DNA from: DASUPK01 sp963804595
GTDB taxonomy: Bacteria; Actinomycetota; Thermoleophilia; Solirubrobacterales; 70-9
Assembly (NCBI GenBank): GCA_963804595.1
Contig: CAWDQZ010000005.1
Coordinates: 1-64,000 of the forward strand
DNA length: 64,000 nucleotides
Reading direction: 5' to 3'
Below the pieces are notes generated by a model. It had not been told where the DNA came from and did not search any database. It worked only from the letters and a program-made list of their open reading frames with translations. Positions within the stretch are counted from its first letter, which is position 1, and each line of letters opens with the position of its first letter. The position numbers were made by a program, and so were the translations under genes. Positions 32,670-40,396 of the stretch are shown in pieces.

Positions 32670-34664
32670 GTGGGGCAGATCCGTCAACTGCGCTACTCCC
32701 ACCGCAGGTTGCTGCCCTGGGCAGCCCTGGGCTTCTCGGTGCTCTGGGGCACGGTGCTCGGGCTCGCGCTCACCAATGACGACTACCAGCTCGCCGTCTT
32801 CGGCGTGGCCGGCATGCTGCTCACCGTCGTCTTCACCGTCCTGCTCTACCGCCAGCAGTCGGCGCTCCAGAGCTTGGCCGAGACCGACTCGCTCACCGGC
32901 CTGACCAACCACCGCGGCTTCCACCAGGCGCTGCGGACCAAGCTGCGTGAGGCCGCGGCGAGGCGCCACAACGTCGCTCTCGTCGTCCTCGACCTCGACG
33001 ACTTCAAGACGATCAACGAGCGCCACGGCCATCCGTTCGGGGACGGCGTTCTTCAGGGCGTGGGTGCGCGGCTCCGGGAGGCGGCCCGCGGCAATCACGT
33101 CGCGGCCCGGACCGGCGGTGAGGAGTTCGCTCTCATCCTCCCCGGCAGCGACGCCGAGGTGGCGCAGGAGATAGCGGAGCGGGTCCGGATCGCGATCGGG
33201 CAGCTGGCCCCGGCCGGATCCGAGCTCACCTGCTCCGCGGGTGTAGCCGTCTACCCGGTGGACGCCGACTCCGCCAGGTCCCTGCTCCAGCTAGCGGAGG
33301 GAGCGCTCTACTGGGCGAAGCGGTCGGGCAAGTCCCGCACCCGCCGCTTCGATCCCGACCATGTGCGCCTGTCCGGGGACGCACCGCAGCGGTCCGAGAT
33401 CGAGCGGATCCTCCGCGAGCGCGCGATCGAGCCGGTCTTTCAGCCGGTCGCCTCGCTGACGACGGGTCGCCTGCTCGGCTACGAGGCCCTGGCCCGCTTC
33501 CCCGACTCGCCCGAGCGGCCGCCCTCGACCTGGTTCGCGCAGGCGAACGCTTGCGGCCTCGGCCCACAGCTCGAGGCAGCGGCCATTCAGGCAGCGCTCG
33601 AAATCCCGGGGCGCCCACCCGGCACTCACCTTGCGGTGAACGTCAGCCCGTCGGCGCTCTCGACTGACGTGGTGAGAAGCGTGCTCCCTGACGATCTCTC
33701 GGATCTCGTGATCGAGCTCACCGAACACGAGGTCTACGTCGGCGACAGCCTGCTGGCCGACAGCCTCGCGGACCTGCGGGAGCGCGGTGCCCGGATCGCG
33801 ATCGACGACGCGGGCGCAGGCTACGCCGGGCTCAAGCAGGTGATGTGGGTGCGGCCCCACATCGTCAAGCTGGATCTCGATCTGACTCGCGCGATCCATT
33901 CCGACCCGGTGCGGATGGCCCTGGTCGAATCGCTCGTCCGGTTCGCCCGCCGCGTCGGAGCAACCGTGTGCGCCGAGGGGATCGAGAACCACGACGACAT
34001 CGAGGTCCTCGCGAACCTCGACGTGCCGTGGGGCCAGGGATACGCGCTCGGCCGTCCCGCGCCACCGTGGAGCCGGATCTCACCGCCCGCCGCCGAGACC
34101 TGCCGCAGCGCCCTCGCCCAGGCGTTGGTCTCCAGCCCCGGTGGGGATTCGCCCGCGTTCTCAGCCGGCGACCGACGTCTCGAGCACCTGGCCGGCCGAC
34201 TCGCCAACACCAGGACCTCCTCGGACCTGTACAGCACGCTCGATCTCATGGCGGGTGAGCTGAACGCGGACAAGATCGCCCTCTCGCGCTGGCATCCCGA
34301 GCGGCATCAGCTGCGGACCCTCGCCGAGAGCGGCGATCAGGTTCAGGACGAGTTCTTCTCGATCGAGGACTATCCGGCGACCGCCAGGGTCCTCGAGGAG
34401 CAGGAGGCGACTCAGGTGATCGTGGGCGATCCGGACGCCGACGGCTCGGAGGTTGGGTTCCTCCTCTCCCAGGGCTACAGCTCGCTGCTCATGGTTCCCA
34501 TCGTCCTGGGCGGCGAGAGCCTCGGGATCCTGGAGGCGATGAGCGAGGAGCACCGCTCCTGGGCCCGGACGGAGATCAACCGCGCCAGGATCATCGCCAA
34601 CCAGCTGGCTTCGGTCATCCGGTCGCACTTTCGGGCGATCGACCCGGAGCGAATCGAGAGCTAG
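32670..34664 (+). CDS. Membrane GGDEF-EAL-GAF cyclic-di-GMP protein
   Basis: From GTG 32670 (664 residues): two transmembrane helices (about 12-34, 39-60), a GGDEF domain, an EAL domain and a C-terminal GAF domain (about 525-655). The cyclase site is intact (GGEEF, 149-153). The allosteric I-site RxxD is RGNH (140-143), so product inhibition is probably lost. The EAL catalytic residues E272, N324, E349, D379-D380, K400 and E436 are all present, so both synthesis and hydrolysis of cyclic-di-GMP are possible. The GAF domain is placed last, unlike the usual N-terminal sensor order. Upstream in-frame codons overlap the divergent receiver gene and are not used. Confidence 0.88.
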   Translation: MGQIRQLRYSHRRLLPWAALGFSVLWGTVLGLALTNDDYQLAVFGVAGMLLTVVFTVLLYRQQSALQSLAETDSLTGLTNHRGFHQALRTKLREAAARRHNVALVVLDLDDFKTINERHGHPFGDGVLQGVGARLREAARGNHVAARTGGEEFALILPGSDAEVAQEIAERVRIAIGQLAPAGSELTCSAGVAVYPVDADSARSLLQLAEGALYWAKRSGKSRTRRFDPDHVRLSGDAPQRSEIERILRERAIEPVFQPVASLTTGRLLGYEALARFPDSPERPPSTWFAQANACGLGPQLEAAAIQAALEIPGRPPGTHLAVNVSPSALSTDVVRSVLPDDLSDLVIELTEHEVYVGDSLLADSLADLRERGARIAIDDAGAGYAGLKQVMWVRPHIVKLDLDLTRAIHSDPVRMALVESLVRFARRVGATVCAEGIENHDDIEVLANLDVPWGQGYALGRPAPPWSRISPPAAETCRSALAQALVSSPGGDSPAFSAGDRRLEHLAGRLANTRTSSDLYSTLDLMAGELNADKIALSRWHPERHQLRTLAESGDQVQDEFFSIEDYPATARVLEEQEATQVIVGDPDADGSEVGFLLSQGYSSLLMVPIVLGGESLGILEAMSEEHRSWARTEINRARIIANQLASVIRSHFRAIDPERIES

Positions 34665-35023
34665 AGGCTCCTGCGGCGCAGGAACTCGCGGCGGGCGCTG
34701 TCCGGCCGCCCCCACCACTCCCTGATTTCGGCGCGTCCCTCCTGGGCGTCGCGAACTCGCATCTCGCCGGAAATTCCCTCACGATCGAGCTTCGCCAGCA
34801 CCCCCCGCACCGTCTCCGGCGCGGCGGCGTGCCCGAACCGATGGGCGACGTTGATCCGCCAGTGCCAGTCGGCGCGGGAGTAGGGCTGCGCATTCACCTG
34901 GGAGAGCATCACCGCGGCGTCGACGTAGCGGAACTCGTCGGCGATCCGCAGGTCGAGTGACAGGTCCGTCCAATCGTCCGACAGGGTGTCGACGACCTCC
35001 TGGAAGTCCTGGGCAAGGGCCAC
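34661..35023 (-). CDS. Conserved hypothetical protein, 120 residues
   Basis: A soluble, charged protein with no signal peptide: VVDTLSDDWTDLSLDLRIAD, then VDAAVMLSQVNAQPYSR, then TVRGVLAKLDREGISGEMRV, ending in an arginine-rich tail. The pattern suggests an alpha/beta fold with two WW-containing segments (WHWRINVAHRFG, REWWGRPDSARREF). It resembles hypothetical proteins of related actinobacteria; no function is known to me. It overlaps the GGDEF-EAL stop by four bases tail to tail and lies 13 bases upstream of nothing on its own strand. Confidence 0.65.
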   Translation of the reverse strand: MALAQDFQEVVDTLSDDWTDLSLDLRIADEFRYVDAAVMLSQVNAQPYSRADWHWRINVAHRFGHAAAPETVRGVLAKLDREGISGEMRVRDAQEGRAEIREWWGRPDSARREFLRRRSL

Positions 35024-35036
35024 GGACGGACTGTAC

Positions 35037-36413
35037 CTAGGCGAAGAAGAGCTGCTCCAGCAGGAACACGTTGAGGGCGATGATCAGCGACGAGAGCACC
35101 GCCACCAGCGCGGTCAGCCAGGGCGGATTCGTGAGCGCTCCCATCAGCTCCCGGCGCCTGCCCAGAAGCACCAGGGGGACGAGCGCGAAGGGAATCCCGA
35201 AGGAGAGCACCACCTGACTGCCCACCAGCGCGTCGGTCGGGTCGAGTCCGATTGCGAGCACGACCAACGCCGGCGCGAGAGTGATGGCCCGCCGCAGGAA
35301 GAGCGGGATCCTCCGGCGGATGAAGCCCTGCATCACGACCTGGCCGGACATCGTTCCGACCGAGGAGGAGGCGTAGCCCGAGGCCAGCAGAGCGATCCCG
35401 AAGACGGTCGCCGCCCCGGGGGACACCAGCTGCTTGAGGGCGTCGAACGCCCCGTCGATGCTGTCGATTCCGACGAGCCCGCTCGAGTGGAAGAGGGCCG
35501 CGGCCATGATCATCATCGAGAGGTTGACCAGCCCCGCCAGGGCCATCGCTATGACCACGTCGATCTTCTCGAAGCGCAGAATCTGACGTCGCTCCTTGGC
35601 GTCTCGGCCAACGATGCGGCGCTGGGTGAGTGCCGAGTGCAGATAGATCACATGGGGCATCACGGTCGCGCCGATGATCCCGGTGGCCAGCAGGATGCTC
35701 TCGGTCCCCGCGAAGCCCGGGGTGAAGAGATGTTTTGCGACCTCGCCGCCGTCCGGGTTGGAGTTGAGGATCTCGAAGCCGAACGCGGCGACGACGACCC
35801 CGACCATGCCCGCGATCACGGCCTCCAGCCGCCTGAAGCCCTTCTGCTGCAGGGCCAGGATCGCGAAGGCACCCGCGCCGGCCAGCAGGCCCGCGGGGAA
35901 CAGCGGGATGCCGAACAGCAGGTTGAGCCCGAGAGCCGCTCCGACGATCTCGGCGACATCACAGGCCGCGGCCACGATCTCGGCCTGGATCCAGAGGCCG
36001 ATCGAGGTCCTCCTGGAGAAGGAGTCCCTGCAGGCCTCGGCCAGGTTCCTGCCGGTCGCGATTCCGAGCTTCGCCGACTGAGTCTGCACGACCATCGCGA
36101 TCAGATTGGCCCCCAGCACGACCCAGAGCAGCAGGTAGCCGAACTTCGCGCCGCCTGCGATGTTGGTCGCGAAGTTGCCCGGATCGATGTAGGCGACGGC
36201 GGCGATGAACGCCGGCCCGAGGAACGGCCAGATCCTTGGAAGCCCGCGGGTCCGGCCCTCGAGTGACGCCCGCGCTGCGCGCGCGACGGCGGCCTCCCCG
36301 GGCAGAACGCTCTCGACACCATTTCCGTTCGCCGGACGCCCGGGCGAAGCGCCGGGAGTCGGCTCGACCAGCCCGACGTCCTGGTCGCCGACCCTGAAGT
36401 CGGGCTTATTCAT
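35037..36413 (-). CDS. mntH: Nramp-family manganese/divalent-metal transporter
   Basis: A proton-coupled Nramp transporter of 458 residues with about 11 membrane segments. The metal-binding DPGN (77-80) of helix 1 and the VMPHVIYLHS motif of helix 6 are both intact, which supports Mn2+ or Fe2+ transport. A hydrophilic N-terminal extension of about 60 residues precedes helix 1. The ATG at 36413 overlaps the end of the mntR-like gene by eight bases, so the two are translationally coupled and controlled by the palindrome at 37140-37161. Confidence 0.93.
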   Translation of the reverse strand: MNKPDFRVGDQDVGLVEPTPGASPGRPANGNGVESVLPGEAAVARAARASLEGRTRGLPRIWPFLGPAFIAAVAYIDPGNFATNIAGGAKFGYLLLWVVLGANLIAMVVQTQSAKLGIATGRNLAEACRDSFSRRTSIGLWIQAEIVAAACDVAEIVGAALGLNLLFGIPLFPAGLLAGAGAFAILALQQKGFRRLEAVIAGMVGVVVAAFGFEILNSNPDGGEVAKHLFTPGFAGTESILLATGIIGATVMPHVIYLHSALTQRRIVGRDAKERRQILRFEKIDVVIAMALAGLVNLSMMIMAAALFHSSGLVGIDSIDGAFDALKQLVSPGAATVFGIALLASGYASSSVGTMSGQVVMQGFIRRRIPLFLRRAITLAPALVVLAIGLDPTDALVGSQVVLSFGIPFALVPLVLLGRRRELMGALTNPPWLTALVAVLSSLIIALNVFLLEQLFFA

Positions 36414-37110
36414 CGCTCGTCTCCCGGCGGACCCGCATGCTCTCGGCGAGCTCCGGCCCGAGCGGATGCGTGCCGCCTGCCATCTCGACGACCACAGGGC
36501 CTCCGAAGGGCTCCCGCGATTGAACCCGGAGCCGGACGCCCGGGTGGATCTCGCGTTCGGCGAGATAGCGCAGCATCGAGGAGTCGCTGTCGGAGATGCG
36601 CGCGAAGACCGCCCGCTGACCCGGGTCGAGATCAGTGAGCGGGATAGTGTCTTCGGCCGCCATCTCGAGATCGCGATCCGGAATCGGATCTCCGTGCGGG
36701 TCGATCGCCGGCTGCCCCAGCTTGGCCGCGATCAGCTCCTCGAGCTCCTCGGATATGTGGTGCTCGAGCACCTCGGCCTCGGAATGAACCTGATCCCAGG
36801 GCATGTCGAGGACCTCCGCCAGGAAGAGCTCGATGAGCCGATGGTGCCGGATCACCTCTAGGGCGATCCGCTTGCCCTCGGGGGTCAGGCGCGTGCCGTG
36901 GTAGGCCTCGTACGAGACCAGTCCCTCGTCGGCGAGCCGTTTGAGCATCCCCGACGCGGACGCCGGCGTGACCCCGAGGCGCTCCGCCACCGCCTTCGTC
37001 CCGACGGGCGTCTCGCGCCGGGCCTGGAGCTCGTAGAGCGCCTTCGCGTAATTCTCGGCGCCCTCGTTGGTGCGTCGTTTCGGGTGCGCATTGTGGGCCA
37101 GGCTCGCCAT
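36406..37110 (-). CDS. mntR: DtxR/MntR-family metal-dependent repressor
   Basis: This 234-residue protein has an N-terminal winged helix (VAERLGVTPASASGMLKRLA as the recognition region, about 42-61), a dimerisation/metal domain (HHRLIELFLAEVLDMPWDQV and SEAEVLEHHISEEL with conserved His and Glu ligands) and a C-terminal SH3-like FeoA domain (about 155-225). It represses target genes when loaded with Mn2+ or Fe2+. Its coupling to mntH and the operator just upstream support manganese-responsive autoregulation. The ATG at 37110 places a TATAAA box only about nine bases upstream, so the leader is very short. Confidence 0.92.
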   Translation of the reverse strand: MASLAHNAHPKRRTNEGAENYAKALYELQARRETPVGTKAVAERLGVTPASASGMLKRLADEGLVSYEAYHGTRLTPEGKRIALEVIRHHRLIELFLAEVLDMPWDQVHSEAEVLEHHISEELEELIAAKLGQPAIDPHGDPIPDRDLEMAAEDTIPLTDLDPGQRAVFARISDSDSSMLRYLAEREIHPGVRLRVQSREPFGGPVVVEMAGGTHPLGPELAESMRVRRETSDE

Positions 37111-37111
37111 C

Positions 37112-37161
37112 AGTTCGATTTATAGCAACCCCGAACTCCAAAGTTAGCTAGTCCTAACTTT
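37112..37161 (-). promoter_or_regulatory. mntRH promoter with MntR/DtxR-type operator
   Basis: AAAGTTAG at 37140-37147 and CTAACTTT at 37154-37161 form a perfect 8-bp inverted repeat with a six-base spacer (CTAGTC). The TTAG...CTAA arms resemble the DtxR/IdeR/MntR consensus. On the minus strand TATAAA follows at about 37120-37125, and the palindrome covers the -35 region, a repressor-blocking arrangement. It lies 30 bp upstream of the mntR start and 56 bp upstream of the divergent gene at 37217. Confidence 0.75.
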
Positions 37162-37216
37162 CTCCTGGCCCGGCGGAGCCCGAGAGCCCGTGCTCACCGA
37201 GACCTAGAATCGGTGC

Positions 37217-38179
37217 GTGGCCGAGACCGCGACCCGGGTTGAGCTCGATGGGCAATACAGGGCCCTCCGCGAGGAGGCCGCCTATCTGCCGCGCGAGCGC
37301 GCCGCCCTGATCGTCAGCGGCCCGGACGCCGCCGAGTACCTGCAGGGGCAGCTCACCAACGACATCGAGGGGCTTGAGCGAGAGGAGGGCTGCTACGCGG
37401 CCCTGCTCGACCGCAAGGGCCACCTCCAGGCCGACATGCGGTTGCTCCGCCTCGAGAACGGCGAGATCTGGGTCGACCTGGAGCCGGGGCCGGCGCCCGC
37501 GGTGCTCACGCACCTGCGCACCTACAGCATCGGCCGCGAGGTCGAGGTCGAGGCCGTCAGCGAGCGCCGGGCGATCACCTCCCTGATCGGACCCAGGGCC
37601 CCGGAGCTTGCCGGCTTTGACGGCATCGGCCCCGAACACGCTCAGCGCTTCCGCGAGTGGGACGGCACGGACGTCCTCGCGGTGGCAACGGACGTCGGAA
37701 TCGACCTGATCACGCGCGGCGACGCAGCGGCCAACCTGGCCGAGCTCCTCGAGGCGGCCGGGGCCGTCCGGGTGAGCGAGGCGGCAGCGGAGATCATCCG
37801 CGTCGAGTCGGGCCGACCCCGCTTCGGCGTCGATATGGGCCCCGAGTCGATGCCGGCGGAGGCCGGCATCACCGAGCGCGCCGTCGACTTCGAGAAGGGC
37901 TGCTACATCGGGCAGGAGCCGGTGGCCCGGCTGCACTATCGCGGCAAGCCGAACCGGGCCCTGCGCGGGCTCCGGCTCAGCGGCCCAGCCGAGGCCGGCG
38001 ACCCGCTGGTCCTCGGCGAGAAGGAGGTCGGCAAGGTGGGGACCGCCTGCCTCTCCCCCGCGCTCGGCCCAATCGCCCTGGCGATCGTCCGGCGGGAGGC
38101 CGCCGAGGGGGACCGAGTCGAGGTGGCAAACCGCGGCGTCACGGCTGAGGTCGTCGGGCTCCCCTTCATAGAGACGTAA
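37217..38179 (+). CDS. ygfZ: Folate-binding YgfZ/GcvT-like protein
   Basis: This 320-residue member of the YgfZ/IBA57 family is related to the T-protein of glycine cleavage and assists repair or assembly of certain iron-sulfur enzymes with tetrahydrofolate. The diagnostic KGCYIGQE motif is at about 226-233, with the essential cysteine present. EYLQGQLTNDIEGL and RKGHLQADMRLL are typical N-terminal blocks. GTG start at 37217. It is divergent from mntR and shares its short regulatory region, so metal-dependent control of this gene is possible. Confidence 0.9.
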   Translation: MAETATRVELDGQYRALREEAAYLPRERAALIVSGPDAAEYLQGQLTNDIEGLEREEGCYAALLDRKGHLQADMRLLRLENGEIWVDLEPGPAPAVLTHLRTYSIGREVEVEAVSERRAITSLIGPRAPELAGFDGIGPEHAQRFREWDGTDVLAVATDVGIDLITRGDAAANLAELLEAAGAVRVSEAAAEIIRVESGRPRFGVDMGPESMPAEAGITERAVDFEKGCYIGQEPVARLHYRGKPNRALRGLRLSGPAEAGDPLVLGEKEVGKVGTACLSPALGPIALAIVRREAAEGDRVEVANRGVTAEVVGLPFIET

Positions 38180-38228
38180 CCGGTAACTGCTGCGGCCAGT
38201 CCCCCGGTTCGGCTAGATTCCTCGGCGC

Positions 38229-38639
38229 ATGCTGCGGGAGAGGGGCAGAGTGCTGTTGTTCGCCGCCGCCCTCGTCACGGCGCTGGCTGTGGCCGGCTGC
38301 GGCAGCAGTGACTTCAAGAACGACCCGCGCCCCGCCGTCCCGGCCGAGGTATCCGTGAAGATCGCCAGGGACGGCATCGCCGTCTCACCGAAGGAATTCG
38401 GGGCCGGCCTGGTCAACTTCACGATCGCGAACCTGACGAGCCAGCCGGGGGCCCTCGCCATCCATGGACCGGTGGATGCCGACAGCGACGAGATCCCGCC
38501 GGCCAGCGCCGAAACTCTCAAGGTCGACATGAAGACCGGGAGCTACGAGGCGAGCGCCAGCGGCATCGCGGCGGCCCCGTTCAGCTTCACGGTCGGCGCC
38601 GAGCGGCCGTCGGGCCAGAACGACCTGTTGCTGCCCTAG
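38229..38639 (+). CDS. Small lipoprotein, cupredoxin-like
   Basis: A 136-residue lipoprotein with lipobox VAGC (Cys24). The mature part, VSVKIARDGIAVSPKEFGAG, VNFTIANLTSQPGALAIHGP, GSYEASASGIAAAPFSFTVG, has the strand pattern of cupredoxin-like domains. The usual copper ligands (Cys and Met near the end) are not seen, so metal binding is doubtful. It starts 49 bases after the ygfZ stop. Function unknown. Confidence 0.7.
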   Translation: MLRERGRVLLFAAALVTALAVAGCGSSDFKNDPRPAVPAEVSVKIARDGIAVSPKEFGAGLVNFTIANLTSQPGALAIHGPVDADSDEIPPASAETLKVDMKTGSYEASASGIAAAPFSFTVGAERPSGQNDLLLP

Positions 38640-38860
38640 GAGTCGGAGAGGCCGCGGCCTTCGCCTGCGACCAGCCGGTCGAAGATGGTGTCGACCATCA
38701 GGTGCAGTCGCGTGAAGCCGGCTGCATTGCCGTCGAGTGACAGGGACTGCGCGACCCGGTCGGGATCTATGCGGTGTAGTGCGGGTCCGCCACATCCCGG
38801 CCGTGACATCCCAGCGTTCTCGGACGCTTCCATTTCCTCTCTGCGGGCTTTCTCGTCCAT
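38636..38860 (-). CDS. Small hypothetical protein, 74 residues
   Basis: ATG at 38860 follows AGGAG at nine bases. The product begins MDEKARREEMEASENAG, contains CGGPALHRIDPDRVAQSLSL and ends FDRLVAGEGRGLSDS. There is no signal peptide and no recognised domain. It lies downstream of the coiled-coil gene (63 bases) on the same strand and overlaps the stop of the lipoprotein gene. A longer TTG-initiated form (38902) is less likely. Whether it is expressed is uncertain. Confidence 0.4.
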   Translation of the reverse strand: MDEKARREEMEASENAGMSRPGCGGPALHRIDPDRVAQSLSLDGNAAGFTRLHLMVDTIFDRLVAGEGRGLSDS

Positions 38861-38923
38861 GGCGCCGGGGCTCCTGACCTCCGTGACTTCAGATGGACGC
38901 AATTCTCCCGGACTGGCCGGATG

Positions 38924-40261
38924 TCAGCCCTCGCTGTCGGCGATCTCGATCAGGGACTCGACGCGTTCGAGGCGCGCCCGAACCGCCTCGACCATCTCGT
39001 CGAGGGTGAGGCGCGCCTTGTCGGAGCTCGTCTTGATCCCGGTCAACGCCGAGCGGATCGACTGGGCCTGCTTGAGGCAGGAGACCGCCTCCTCCGCCGC
39101 GATCCTCACCTCGGCGGCGTCCACGGTCAGGTCCTGCTCCCGGGCCATGGCGAGCCTCGCCGCAGCCAGCCGATAGGCGACCTCGAGCGCGAGGCCGTCC
39201 GGCTCATCGCGATCGACGGCGACCATGAGCTTGTTGCCCTCGTATTCGACCAGCGGCTCCCGGCCGGACGGGATCCGCTCCTCGCCCGCGACCACCAGGA
39301 CGGCGAAGGACGCGGCTCGCGCTGCCATCGCCTCGTTCAGCTCTCGCCAGGCGTCGTTCTTCGAGAGCCGCTTGTCCTTCGCCTCGAAGACGACCCGTCC
39401 CGACGACGGCCCGTGGGCCGCACCGAGCTCGATCAGGGTGTCGCCCTTCTTGCCGCCACCCTCGGCACCCTCGCCGCCGGTATGTGAAGAGGCATCCCCG
39501 CGCGTCGACGCGATGCGCTCGAGCGCCCGATCCACCCGTTCCTCGAAGCTTCGGCCCTTGCGGGTCCCCGCCTCCTCGGCCTCCTCGAGGGCCTCCCGGC
39601 TCTGATCGAGCCCGGCGAGCTCGGAGGCGCGGTTCAGGAGCTCGTCGAGCTTCAGTTCCAGCTTCTCGTCGCGGGCGTCCTGGTCCTCCTTGCGCTCCTT
39701 CGTCCAGTTGCGCAGGTTCGACAGCATCGGCCCGAGCGGATTGCGCTCGTCTTCGGCCGTGAGCCTCCGCAGGAACTCCTCATCGCGCTCTTCGAGCATC
39801 CGCCTGATCTGGGACTGAACCGCCCCCTCCCTGTCCTCGCCGAACGTGGCGGCGATCTGCTCCGACAGCTCCTCGCTGTGGCTGTCGAGAGCCTCGCCGA
39901 GGGCACCGGAGCCCTCCTCCCCGCCGAGTGCCCTCCTCAGCCCGTCTTCGATTCGCTCGACGGCCTCGCGGTTTCGCTCCTCGATCGTCTCGTTGGCAGA
40001 CCGTGTCAGCCGCTCGAACTCTCGGCGCACGTAGTCGACCTCGATCGCGGTGTCCTCCCGGTCGAGCACCCTGGTGCCGATCTCGATGGCACGCCGTACC
40101 GAGCGCGCCGGCTCCTCTCCGGTCTGAGCGCGCTCGCGGACCACCCGCGCAGTCTCCTGGTCGGTGATCGTCATGTCCTCGATCACGATCCGGTCCTCGA
40201 CCACGCGAACCGAGCCGGATCCTCCCGGCTCGATCGGCAGCTGTCTCTCTGACGCTTCCAT
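38924..40261 (-). CDS. Coiled-coil protein with possible PD-(D/E)XK nuclease-like core
   Basis: This 445-residue soluble protein has an N-terminal beta segment (SVRVVEDRIVIEDMTITDQE), a long charged helical region (about 75-245) and a Gly/Glu-rich linker (about 268-280). A compact domain follows with GDTLIELGAA, VVFEAKDKRLSKNDAWRELN, SFAVLVVAGEERIPSGREPL and NKLMVAVDRDEPD. The D...ExK arrangement and following strand-helix pattern resemble restriction-endonuclease-fold domains, including DUF2130/RmuC-type proteins. A last helical segment closes the protein (about 370-440). Family membership is my inference. No restriction or defence partner adjoins; the only likely operon partner is the 74-residue gene downstream. 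Confidence 0.6.
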   Translation of the reverse strand: MEASERQLPIEPGGSGSVRVVEDRIVIEDMTITDQETARVVRERAQTGEEPARSVRRAIEIGTRVLDREDTAIEVDYVRREFERLTRSANETIEERNREAVERIEDGLRRALGGEEGSGALGEALDSHSEELSEQIAATFGEDREGAVQSQIRRMLEERDEEFLRRLTAEDERNPLGPMLSNLRNWTKERKEDQDARDEKLELKLDELLNRASELAGLDQSREALEEAEEAGTRKGRSFEERVDRALERIASTRGDASSHTGGEGAEGGGKKGDTLIELGAAHGPSSGRVVFEAKDKRLSKNDAWRELNEAMAARAASFAVLVVAGEERIPSGREPLVEYEGNKLMVAVDRDEPDGLALEVAYRLAAARLAMAREQDLTVDAAEVRIAAEEAVSCLKQAQSIRSALTGIKTSSDKARLTLDEMVEAVRARLERVESLIEIADSEG

Positions 40262-40396
40262 GGACTCACGAACGTAGTCGCGGGTCCGGACGGGAACCTG
40301 ACAGGCGGCCGTTGACTACGATCCGGGCGTCCACTGCATGAAACGGGTTGCGCCTCGCCTTCGGCTGCAGCGCACCCTCGCCTAGACGGGAGTGAA

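Noticed and set aside
38861..38902. TTG-initiated longer form of the 74-residue protein
   Set aside because: No ribosome-binding site is seen before the TTG, while the ATG at 38860 has AGGAG at nine bases.
40310..40345. TTGACT with a downstream hexamer before ccr as a promoter
   Set aside because: The -10 candidate is weak (TGAAAC or TGCATG), so the call would be unsupported.
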